Shown here: positions 30,246 through 38,484 of the stretch, one piece after another
Layout of the letters: each line of letters opens with the position of its first letter
How positions within the stretch are numbered: position 1 is the first letter of the stretch
Origin: CAVRQM01 sp964250775
Lineage (GTDB): Bacteria; Pseudomonadota; Alphaproteobacteria; Acetobacterales; Acetobacteraceae
Reading direction: 5' to 3'
DNA: 38,484 nt
Assembly: GCA_964250775.1 (NCBI GenBank)
Contig: CAXUHK010000016.1
Location: 1-38,484, forward strand
Position numbers and translations under genes: made by a program
Notes under the pieces: generated by a model
The model's database searches: none
Told to the model about the DNA's origin: nothing
What the model saw: only the letters and a program-made list of their open reading frames with translations

Positions 30246-31626
30246 CTGGTCGTTCCCTGGCCATGGGCTGCTCCGGCTGCTGCGCACCGCGAGCTTCCGG
30301 TTCGCGGCGCTGTATGTCGCCATGTTCGCCGTCTCGGCCTGCGTGCTGGGCGCTGCCGTGTTCCTCGCGGCGCGCTCCGCGCTCGAGGACCAGATGGCGG
30401 TGCGGATCGAGGCCGAATCGGGCTTCCTGCGAACCGAGTTCCGCGCCGGCGGCCTGGACCACCTGCTCGCGGTGGTGCGCTCGCGCGGCCGTGGCGTGAC
30501 CGCGCTCGACTACCTGGTGCAGGACGCGCGCGGCGCGCATTTGGCGGGCGAGATGCGCGGCGCCTCGCGCGTGCCCGGCTGGGTCACGGTCGACGTGCCC
30601 CAGGCCACCGAGGACGGCAACCGGCCGGAACGGGTGCGCGCCCTGGTGTCGGACCTGGGTGGCGGGCTGCTGCTCGCGGTCGGCGACGATCTGAGCCGGG
30701 TGGGCGAGGTCGAGGAGGCGGGGGCCACCGCGTTCCTGTGGACCGTCGGCCTCGCGGCGCTGCTGGGCATCGGCGGCGGCGCGCTGCTCAGCCGGGCGTT
30801 CCTGTCGCGGGTCGACGCGATCTCGCGCACCGCCGAGGCGATCACCGGCGGCGACCTGGCGCGCCGCGTGCCGGTGCGCGGCACCGGCGACGAGCTGGAC
30901 CGGCTCGCCGCCACGCTCAACCGGATGCTCGACCGCATCGCGGTCCTGATGGACAGCCTGCAGCAGGTCGGCAGCGACATCGCCCACGACCTGCGCACGC
31001 CGCTGTCGCGGCTGTGCCAACGGCTCGAGCGCGCCCGGACGCACGCGCGCTCGGCGCCCGACTACGAGGCGGCGGTTGACGCCGCGTTGCGCGAGGCCGC
31101 CGGGCTGCTCGACACCTTCTCGGCGCTGCTGCGGATCGCGCAGGTCGAGGGCGCGTCGCCGCGCGCCGGGTTCGGGCGCGTGGACCTGAGCGCGGTCGCC
31201 GAGGCGGTCGCCGACGCCTACCGCCCGGACGCCGAGGACGCCGGCCACACGCTGACCTGCGCGGTGGCGGCCGGCCTCGTCATCCAGGGCGACCAGGAGC
31301 TCCTGACGCAGGCCGCCGCCAACCTGGTGGAGAACGCGTTGCGCCACACGCCGCCGGGCACGCGGATCGAGTTGTCCCTGTCGGCGAGCCGGGAAGGCAC
31401 CTGCCTCGCGGTCGAGGACGACGGCCCGGGTGTCGCTCCGGCGGACCTGCCGCGCCTGGCACGTCGCTTCTACCGCGGCGAGCGTAGCCGCACCACGCCG
31501 GGCAACGGGTTGGGCCTGAGCCTGGTCGCGGCCGTCGCCGACCTGCATCGCGCCACGCTGCGCATCGGCAACGCCGCGCCAGGCTTGCGGGTCGGCCTGC
31601 TGTTCCCCACAAACGAGGGCGCGTAG
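30229..31626 (+). CDS. Membrane sensor histidine kinase (EnvZ/QseC-like)
   Basis: A 465-aa inner-membrane kinase. Helix 1 is at about 23-48, a periplasmic domain of roughly 115 residues follows, helix 2 is at about 166-188, then a HAMP linker (189-243). The dimerisation box has phosphoacceptor H253 (SDIAHDLRTPLSRL). The ATPase has N365/N369 (NLVENALRHT), the G1 box VEDDGPGVAP and the G2 box GNGLGLSLV. GTG 30229 lies inside the response-regulator gene; the next ATG is at about residue 32 within helix 1, so GTG is needed for a full helix. The signal is unknown; the adjacent periplasmic genes are candidates. Confidence 0.93.
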   Translation: MPPIPNWSFPGHGLLRLLRTASFRFAALYVAMFAVSACVLGAAVFLAARSALEDQMAVRIEAESGFLRTEFRAGGLDHLLAVVRSRGRGVTALDYLVQDARGAHLAGEMRGASRVPGWVTVDVPQATEDGNRPERVRALVSDLGGGLLLAVGDDLSRVGEVEEAGATAFLWTVGLAALLGIGGGALLSRAFLSRVDAISRTAEAITGGDLARRVPVRGTGDELDRLAATLNRMLDRIAVLMDSLQQVGSDIAHDLRTPLSRLCQRLERARTHARSAPDYEAAVDAALREAAGLLDTFSALLRIAQVEGASPRAGFGRVDLSAVAEAVADAYRPDAEDAGHTLTCAVAAGLVIQGDQELLTQAAANLVENALRHTPPGTRIELSLSASREGTCLAVEDDGPGVAPADLPRLARRFYRGERSRTTPGNGLGLSLVAAVADLHRATLRIGNAAPGLRVGLLFPTNEGA

Positions 31627-31705
31627 CCTGGCGGCTTGCCGGGCCGGAAGCTCCGTGCGAGTGTTTTCCCATCTGCCGCAGAGCAGGGAGCGAGGGACAG
31701 AAACG

Positions 31706-32971
31706 ATGGCGTACCGACCGATTGCGGCGTTCGTGGCCTGCTTGCTGCCGTTCATGGCCGGCACGGCGCTGGCCGGGCAGCCCAAGACCAACCTGCTGTC
31801 GCAATGGGGCACCGGCTCCGACGCCACCGCCATCGCCAAGCTCGGCGACATGTTCACCGCCGCCGGCGGGAAGTGGACCGCGACCTCAATCGCCGGCCAC
31901 ACCGCCAACACCATCGCCAAGCTGCGCGCCGACGTGGTCTCCGGCGACCCGCCGCCGGCGGTGCAGCTCAAGGGGCCGGAGATCGCCGAGTGGGCCGGCA
32001 CCGGCGCCACCGCCGACCTCGACCCGATCGCCAACCACGAGCATTGGGACACGCTGGTCGTGCCGCAGCTTGTATCGGTGATGAAGCCGAAGGGCACCTG
32101 GGTCGCGGCGCCCATGAACATCCACCGGATCAACTGGCTGTGGGGGAGCAAGAAGGCGCTCGACAAGGCCGGCATCGCGGCGATGCCGAAGAACTGGGCC
32201 GAGTTCAACGCCGATGCCGAGAAGCTGAAGGCGGCGGGCCTGATCCCGGTCGCGCACGGCAGCCAGGACTGGATCGACGCCACGCTGTTCGAGAACGTCG
32301 TCTACGGCATGAACCTCGACCTGTACCGCAAGGCCTTGGTCGGCATGGACATGGACGCGCTGCGTGGCCCGGACATGGTCGCGGCGTTCGCCGAGCTGCG
32401 CAAGATCATCGGCTGGACCGATCCGGGCATGGCCGGGCGCGAGTGGGATGCCGCGGCCAACCTGATGCTGAACGGCAAGGCCGGCTTCTTCTTCATGGGC
32501 GACTGGGCGATCGGCACGTTCAACGCCGAAGGCTTCAAGTACGGCAGCGACTACCTCTGCGCGCAGACGCCTTCGCAGGACGCCAAGCCCGGCTTCATCG
32601 TCAACAGCGACTCGGTGGTGTTCTTCAAGCAGAAGGACCCCGACTACGTGGCCGGCCAGGACCTGCTGGCGCACCTCATCATGAGCAAGGACTTCCAGCG
32701 CATCTTCAACCAAGCCAAGGGCTCGATCCCGGCCAGGCTCGACGTCGATCTGAGCCAGGGCTTCAACCCGTGCCAGCAGATTTCGCAACAAGCCCTGAAC
32801 GACAGCATCAAGGCCGGCACCGTGGTGCTCAGCATGTCGCAGAACATGGCGATCTTGCAGAAATTCCGCGGCGCCATGATGGAGGTCATCACCGAGTTCG
32901 TGAACAACCCCAAGATGTCGGCGCAGGACGCGGCGAGCAAGCTCGGCGACGCCGTCGAAGCCCAGATGTGA
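31706..32971 (+). CDS. Sugar ABC transporter substrate-binding protein (glucose/mannose type)
   Basis: A 421-aa binding protein with Sec signal MAYRPIAAFVACLLPFMAGT, cleavage near residue 24. It resembles family-1 sugar binders, especially GtsA-type glucose/mannose binders: SQWGTGSDATAIAKL near 32-46, AVQLKGPEIAEWAGTG near 85-100 and APMNIHRINWLWGSKKALDKAG near 132-153. The start has GAGGGA 9 nt upstream. It is the first gene of a seven-gene operon; its TGA overlaps the GTG of the first permease. Confidence 0.92.
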   Translation: MAYRPIAAFVACLLPFMAGTALAGQPKTNLLSQWGTGSDATAIAKLGDMFTAAGGKWTATSIAGHTANTIAKLRADVVSGDPPPAVQLKGPEIAEWAGTGATADLDPIANHEHWDTLVVPQLVSVMKPKGTWVAAPMNIHRINWLWGSKKALDKAGIAAMPKNWAEFNADAEKLKAAGLIPVAHGSQDWIDATLFENVVYGMNLDLYRKALVGMDMDALRGPDMVAAFAELRKIIGWTDPGMAGREWDAAANLMLNGKAGFFFMGDWAIGTFNAEGFKYGSDYLCAQTPSQDAKPGFIVNSDSVVFFKQKDPDYVAGQDLLAHLIMSKDFQRIFNQAKGSIPARLDVDLSQGFNPCQQISQQALNDSIKAGTVVLSMSQNMAILQKFRGAMMEVITEFVNNPKMSAQDAASKLGDAVEAQM

Positions 32972-33912
32972 CCAGCGCGACCCGCTACGGCGAGGCGGTT
33001 CCGGCCAGCCTCGCGGCTCCCCGCCACGCCAGCCGCCCGCGCTGGCAACGCTTGCTGCCGCAACTCGTGCTGGCGCCGTCGGTGGCGGCGTCGCTGGTCT
33101 ACGTGGTGGCGTTCTCGCTGTGGACGGTGTGGATCTCGCTGTCCAGCTCGAGGTTGTTGCCGGATTACAGTTTCGCGGGCTTCCACCAGTACGCGCATCT
33201 GTGGAGCAACCATCGCTGGCGCGTGGCCTCGGCCAACCTGTTCCTGTTCGGCGCGGTCTACGTCGTGGGCGCGATGTTGCTTGGCCTGGCGCTGGCGATC
33301 CTGATCGACCAGCGGGTGCGGGCGGAGGCGATCTGGCGCTCGATCTTCCTCTACCCGCTGGCGATCTCGTTCGTGGTGACGGGGACGGTGTGGCGCTGGA
33401 TCTTCAATCCCACGACCGGCGTGCAGCAGCTCATGCACGACCTCGGCTGGGTCGGGTTCTCGTTCGACTGGATCACGCAGCGCGACCTCGCGATCTACGT
33501 CGTCGCCATCGTGGGCGTGTGGCACGCCTCGGGCTTCGCGATGGCGCTGTTCCTGGCCGGGCTGCGCGCGGCCGACCCCGATCTGGTCAAGGCGGCGCGG
33601 ATCGACGGGGCGCGCATGTCGCGCATCTACCTGCGCATCATCCTGCCCTCGATCCGGCCGATCTTCGTGGCCGTGCTGGTGATCCTGCTGCAGTTCGCGA
33701 TCAAGACGTTCGACCTGGTGCTGGCGCTCACGTCGGGCGGCCCCGGCATCTCGACCACGATGCCGGCGATCTACGTCTACGACCTGATGTTCCAGCGCGG
33801 CCAGTTGGGCGAGGGCGCGGCGGCGGCGATCACCATGATGGCGGCGCTGCTGCTGGTGCTGCTGCCATACGGGCTGTGGACCGCGTGGCAGCGGCGACGT
33901 GCCAATGTCTAG
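32968..33912 (+). CDS. Sugar ABC transporter permease 1 (MalF/UgpA type)
   Basis: A 314-aa permease with six helices. It begins at GTG 32968, whose GTGA overlaps the binding-protein stop. The polar N-terminus (about 30 residues) leads into QLVLAPSVAASLVYVVAFSL. The EAA loop that contacts the ATPase is LVKAARIDGARMSRIYLRII near residues 209-228, and SGGPGISTTMPAIYVYDLMF follows, typical of the MalF-type partner. It overlaps the next permease by 8 bp. Confidence 0.94.
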   Translation: MTSATRYGEAVPASLAAPRHASRPRWQRLLPQLVLAPSVAASLVYVVAFSLWTVWISLSSSRLLPDYSFAGFHQYAHLWSNHRWRVASANLFLFGAVYVVGAMLLGLALAILIDQRVRAEAIWRSIFLYPLAISFVVTGTVWRWIFNPTTGVQQLMHDLGWVGFSFDWITQRDLAIYVVAIVGVWHASGFAMALFLAGLRAADPDLVKAARIDGARMSRIYLRIILPSIRPIFVAVLVILLQFAIKTFDLVLALTSGGPGISTTMPAIYVYDLMFQRGQLGEGAAAAITMMAALLLVLLPYGLWTAWQRRRANV

Positions 33913-34795
33913 CATGGCGCTCGATCTCCGGCCGGTGCCTGGCACTTGGCGGCGGCATCGGGCACGCATCGGCGTCTATGCCGTGCTGACGGTGTTCGCG
34001 CTGTACTACCTGTTGCCGCTCGCCGTCGTGGTGACGAACTCGTTCCGCAGCCTGGCCGACCTCGGCCGGCACGGTCTGCTCAGCGTCCCGTACAGCTTCT
34101 CGCTGGCGCACTGGTCGGTGGTGTGGAACTCGTACTGCATCAGCGGCGGCTGCGCCGGCATCGCGCCGTTCTTCTGGAACTCGCTGCTGATCGCGGTGCC
34201 CGCGACGCTGGTCTCGACCGCGATCGGCGCGGTCAACGGCTACGTGCTGTCGAAATGGCGCTTCCCAGGCTCGGAGGCGCTGTTCCTGCTGCTGACGCTG
34301 GGCGTGTTCATGCCGGGGCAACTGGTGCTGCTGCCGTGGGCGATCACGCTGGGCAAGTTGGGGCTCACCAACACCATCCCCGGCTTGATCCTGGTGCATT
34401 GCGTGCAGGGCCTGAGCTTCACCACGCTGTTCTGCCGCAACTTCTACGTCAACATCCCCGACGAGCTGATCCGCGCGGCGCGGATCGACGGGGCCGGGTT
34501 CTGGCGCATCTTCCGCCGCATCGTGCTGCCGCTGTCGCCGCCGATCCTGATCGTCGCCGTGATCTGGCAGTTCACCGGCGTGTGGAACGACTTCCTGTTC
34601 GGCGTCACCTTCTCCTCCGGCGCGCACCAGCCGATCACGGCGGCGCTGATCGGGCTGGCGACTGCCGGCACGTCGGTGCACGAGTACAACGTCGAGAGCG
34701 CCGCCGTGCTGATCGGCGCGCTGCCGCCGTTGCTGATCTACCTGTTAGGCGGCCGCTACTTCGTGCGCGGGCTGACGCAAGGGGCGGTGAAGTAG
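33905..34795 (+). CDS. Sugar ABC transporter permease 2 (MalG/UgpE type)
   Basis: A 296-aa six-helix permease. ATG 33905 overlaps the previous gene by 8 bp; GTG 33899 and ATG 33914 are other possible starts. Helix 1 is preceded by a basic segment (RRHRARIG). The EAA loop is LIRAARIDGAGFWRIFRRIV near 184-203, and the C-terminal GRYFVRGLTQGAVK is the standard end of MalG-type permeases. The ATPase ATG follows the stop directly (TAGATG). Confidence 0.94.
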   Translation: MSSMALDLRPVPGTWRRHRARIGVYAVLTVFALYYLLPLAVVVTNSFRSLADLGRHGLLSVPYSFSLAHWSVVWNSYCISGGCAGIAPFFWNSLLIAVPATLVSTAIGAVNGYVLSKWRFPGSEALFLLLTLGVFMPGQLVLLPWAITLGKLGLTNTIPGLILVHCVQGLSFTTLFCRNFYVNIPDELIRAARIDGAGFWRIFRRIVLPLSPPILIVAVIWQFTGVWNDFLFGVTFSSGAHQPITAALIGLATAGTSVHEYNVESAAVLIGALPPLLIYLLGGRYFVRGLTQGAVK

Positions 34796-35901
<1,106 letters not shown>

Positions 35902-35905
<4 letters not shown>

Positions 35906-36666
35906 TGGATTTCGCGAAATACCCAAGCCTGGCCGACCGCGTGGTGTTCGTCACCGGCGGCGGCAGCGGCATCGGCGCCGCCATGGTGGCAGGCTTCGCG
36001 CGCCAGGACGCCCGCGTGGCGTTCGTCGACATCGACGCGACGGCCTCGAAGGCGCTGCTCGGCGAACTCGCCGGCTGCCGTCACGCGCCGTTGTACATCC
36101 CCTGCGACCTGGTGGACATCGCGGCGCTGCGCGACGCCATCGCGCGGACGCGCGCGGAACTCGGCCCCATTGCCGTGCTGGTCAACAACGCCGCCAACGA
36201 CCAGCGCCACGAGGTCGACGACGTGACGCCGGAGTACTGGGACCGCGCGATGGCGGTGAACCTGCGGCACCAGTTCTTCGCGGCGCAGGCGGTGCGGCCG
36301 CACATGCGCGAGCTGGGGCACGGCTCGATCGTCAACTTCAGCTCGATCGCCTGGATGGGTGGCGGCACGAGCATGATCGCCTACAGTAGCGCCAAGGCGG
36401 CGGTGATCGGCCTCACGCACAGCCTGGCGCGCGAGTTCGGGCCGGAGAACATCCGGGTCAACGCCGTCGCGCCCGGCGCGGTCATCACCGAACGCCAGCT
36501 CCGCCTGTGGCTGTCGGAGGCGGACGTGGCGGCGATCGTGGCACGGCAATGCCTGAACACCCGGCTGCTGGCCGAGCACGTCGCGCGCACCGCCCTGTTC
36601 CTGGCCGCCGACGACAGCTTCATGACGACAAAGCAGTGCCTCGTGGTCGACGGCGGGCTGCGCTGA
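35902..36666 (+). CDS. SDR family oxidoreductase, XylB (D-xylose 1-dehydrogenase)-like
   Basis: A 254-aa short-chain dehydrogenase. The NAD(P) site is TGGGSGIG at 18-25, followed by NNAAND at 95-100. The active site is S148, Y161 and K165 (YSSAK). It resembles Caulobacter D-xylose 1-dehydrogenase XylB in detail: YPSL before the first strand, ANDQRHEVDDVTPEYWD, VNLRHQFF, and AIVARQCLNTRLLAEHVA near the end. It probably oxidises the imported aldose to its lactone. The exact sugar is inferred, since related enzymes use arabinose, galactose or other substrates. Confidence 0.88.
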
Positions 36667-36676
36667 GGAGAGAGCG

Positions 36677-37675
36677 ATGCTGCGAGTGGGACTGAACCCG
36701 TACGGCCTGACCTACCATCTCGGGCTGCAGGGTCGCGGCACGCCGCGCGCCAACCCGGACGGGCGCGGCCTGGAGGGCTTCCTCGAACTGGCCGAGGACC
36801 TGCGGGCCAAGACGCTGGAGATCGCGGAAGCCTGGCTGACCCCGCTCGATGACGGCGCGTTGCGTGCGCTGCAAGCGCGCCTGGTCATGCTGGGCATGAC
36901 CCCGGTGGTCAGTTCCGGGTTGCAGCAGGGCGATTTCGCGGGCTGCCTGCGCGCCGCCGACGGCATCGGGGCGAAGCTGGTCCGCTTCGCGTTGACGCCG
37001 ATCCTGTGCGGCGACCGCGCCGCCGCCGGGCCGCGATGGCCGGAGCTGGTGGCGGGAGTGCGCGAGAAGCTGGCCGCGTACGCACCCGTCGCGGCAGAGC
37101 GCGGCGTCACCATCGTCATCGAGAACCACCAGGACTTCACGAGCCGCGAACTGGTCGCGCTGTGCGAGGAGTTCGGCCCCTCGGTGCGCGTCGTCTACGA
37201 CACCGGCAACAGCTTCCCGGTGGGCGAGGCGCCGCTGGCCTTCACCCGCGTGGTGGCGCCATACGTGCGCCTGGTCCACCTCAAGGACTACCGCGTGCAG
37301 GCGAGCGACGAGGGCTTCCGGCTGGTGCGCTGCGCCATCGGCGACGGCGCGGTGCCGTTCGCGGAGCTGGTGGCGATCCTGCGCGAGCACCACCTGACGT
37401 TGCCGGCGGTGCTGGAGCCGGGCGCGCTGGAGGCCCGGCACGTGCGGCTACTGACGCAGGAGTGGTGGCGGGGCTACCCGCCGGCGAGCGCCCCTGACCT
37501 CGCGGCTTGCCTGGCGGCGACGCGGCGCCACCGCCTGCCCGACGACGCCGACGTCCGCACGCCCTGGGAGCGCGGGGCGGATGGCGAGTTGGTGGAGTAC
37601 GAGCTGGCGATGATCCGGCGCAGCGCCGCGAACGTGGCGGCGCTTGGGATTTACGATCAGGAGGAAGCGGCATGA
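36677..37675 (+). CDS. Sugar phosphate isomerase/epimerase family TIM-barrel protein
   Basis: A 332-aa member of the AP-endonuclease-2/xylose-isomerase-like TIM barrel family. The metal ligands are probably E149 (VIENHQDF), D175 (VYDTGNSF), H201 (LVHLKDYR) and E247 (LEPGALE). An extra C-terminal segment of about 70 residues follows the barrel. GGAG stands 7 nt before ATG 36677. It lies 10 bp behind the XylB-like gene, and its stop overlaps the next ATG (ATGA). It probably epimerises or isomerises an intermediate of the imported sugar; the reaction is not readable. Confidence 0.87.
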   Translation: MLRVGLNPYGLTYHLGLQGRGTPRANPDGRGLEGFLELAEDLRAKTLEIAEAWLTPLDDGALRALQARLVMLGMTPVVSSGLQQGDFAGCLRAADGIGAKLVRFALTPILCGDRAAAGPRWPELVAGVREKLAAYAPVAAERGVTIVIENHQDFTSRELVALCEEFGPSVRVVYDTGNSFPVGEAPLAFTRVVAPYVRLVHLKDYRVQASDEGFRLVRCAIGDGAVPFAELVAILREHHLTLPAVLEPGALEARHVRLLTQEWWRGYPPASAPDLAACLAATRRHRLPDDADVRTPWERGADGELVEYELAMIRRSAANVAALGIYDQEEAA

Positions 37676-38481
37676 CCAAGGAGCTGGCAGGCCAGGTGGC
37701 GTTCGTGACCGGCTCGGGGCGTGGGCTCGGCCACTTCATCGCGCGCCGGCTGGCGGAGCTCGGCGCCGACGTCGCGGTCCACGACCTGAGCTGGGACGCC
37801 ACCGCCAAGTACGGCGAGGCGGCCAACCTCGGCGAGGTCGCCAAGGAGATAGAGGCGCTGGGCGTGCGGACCGCCTCCGTCACCGGCAACATCGGCGACC
37901 AGGCGGCGGTGCTGAAGATGCAGGCGGAGATCGCGGCCGGATTGGGCGAGGTGCAAATCCTGGTCAACTGCGCCGGCGGCGATATCGGCGCCTCGGGCGG
38001 CAAGCCGGAGCCGAACAACGTCCTCGACATCCCGATCGCGGACATCCGGGCGCTGACCGACAACAACCTGATCGGCACCATGCTGGTATGCCAGGCCTTC
38101 GTGCCGGCGATGGTGCGCGCGGGGCGCGGCTCGGTGGTCAACATCGGCTCGTCGGCGGCCCACGCCGGCTACTCGAACGGCGCCATCTATGCGACGCTGA
38201 AGGCGGCCGTGGTGCACTACACGCGCTGCCTCGCCGCCGAGGTGATGGCTGATGGCGTGCGGGTCAACGCGGTCAGCCCCGGCCCGTCCAAGACCGCGCG
38301 GTTCCAGGCGACCCGCACCGTCGATCCGGTGAAGATGGACTCCAGCCGCCGCTCGCTGGACCGCTATGCCGAACCCGCCGAGATCGCCGATGCGGTGGCG
38401 TTCCTGGCCGGAAGCCGGAGTCGGTTCGTCAACGGCCAGGTGCTGCGGGTCGACGGCGGCGCGACGCTGTATCCGGGTTGA
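37672..38481 (+). CDS. SDR family NAD(P)-dependent oxidoreductase
   Basis: A 269-aa classical short-chain dehydrogenase. The nucleotide site is TGSGRGLG at 13-20, NCAG is at 99-102, the catalytic set is S160, Y173 and K177 (YATLK), and the C-terminus has VNGQVLRVDGG. The insert WDATAKYGEAANLGEVAKEI (41-60) is longer than usual. ATG 37672 overlaps the epimerase stop, with GGAGG 7 nt upstream. It is the last gene seen; its TGA lies 3 bp from the window end, so the operon may go on. The substrate is presumably a sugar, polyol or sugar acid from the same pathway. Confidence 0.92.
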   Translation: MTKELAGQVAFVTGSGRGLGHFIARRLAELGADVAVHDLSWDATAKYGEAANLGEVAKEIEALGVRTASVTGNIGDQAAVLKMQAEIAAGLGEVQILVNCAGGDIGASGGKPEPNNVLDIPIADIRALTDNNLIGTMLVCQAFVPAMVRAGRGSVVNIGSSAAHAGYSNGAIYATLKAAVVHYTRCLAAEVMADGVRVNAVSPGPSKTARFQATRTVDPVKMDSSRRSLDRYAEPAEIADAVAFLAGSRSRFVNGQVLRVDGGATLYPG

Positions 38482-38484
38482 CCG

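Overview
The window is GC-rich chromosomal DNA (roughly 70% GC by eye) and almost fully coding. Gene content suggests an aerobic alphaproteobacterium, most likely Acetobacteraceae/Rhodospirillales: aerobic-type cobalamin genes (cobU, cobO, cobQ, cobD, cobC), a kumamolisin-like S53 peptidase next to an S10 carboxypeptidase, a Caulobacter XylB-like dehydrogenase, and many ATGA-type gene overlaps. This placement is inference from families; no rRNA or other marker gene is present. No tRNA, rRNA, CRISPR array or insertion sequence was found.

Layout. 1-162: start of an unknown Ala-rich gene that leaves the window. 428-3333: an orphan branched-chain amino-acid binding protein and a methyltransferase (minus), divergent from a spore-photoproduct-lyase-family radical SAM protein (plus). 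3345-4028: two small orphan genes in a lower-GC patch. 4120-9459: a complete five-gene dipeptide/oligopeptide ABC importer (minus; binding protein, two permeases, two ATPases). 9606-12793: S53 and S10 peptidases in tandem. 12800-13667: two very short membrane-protein genes and a Uma2-family nuclease (minus). 13733-15451: an MsbA-like ABC exporter. 15448-17365: an NCS1 permease coupled to a DUF3455 secreted protein with a C-terminal frameshift. 17468-19510: an M3 metallopeptidase (Dcp type). 19514-21010: ComM. 21107-27163: cobalamin genes, interrupted by a divergent TetR/RidA-like pair with a clear double operator. 26954-27721: a PAP2 phosphatase whose 3' end lies antisense inside cobC. 27859-31626: a COG4705 membrane protein, a small exported protein, a PepSY protein and an OmpR/EnvZ-type two-component system. 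31706-38481: a seven-gene sugar uptake and oxidation operon.

How the genes fit together. Four loci point to peptide use: the peptide importer, the S53 and S10 peptidases, and the Dcp-type M3 peptidase. The cob genes cover late corrin steps: adenosylation (CobO), amidation (CobQ), aminopropanol arm (CobC, CobD) and nucleotide-loop activation (CobU). The last operon imports a sugar with a glucose/mannose-type ABC system and probably oxidises it through a XylB-like dehydrogenase, a TIM-barrel isomerase/epimerase and a second SDR. The 27859-31626 group looks like an envelope-sensing module.

No clearly new defence or mobile system was found. The best leads are the COG4705/PepSY/two-component cluster, the TetR/RidA-like switch inside the cob region, the spore-photoproduct-lyase relative, the coupled micro-membrane genes, and unusual gene overlaps (shared start codons of cobD/cobC; PAP2 antisense to cobC).
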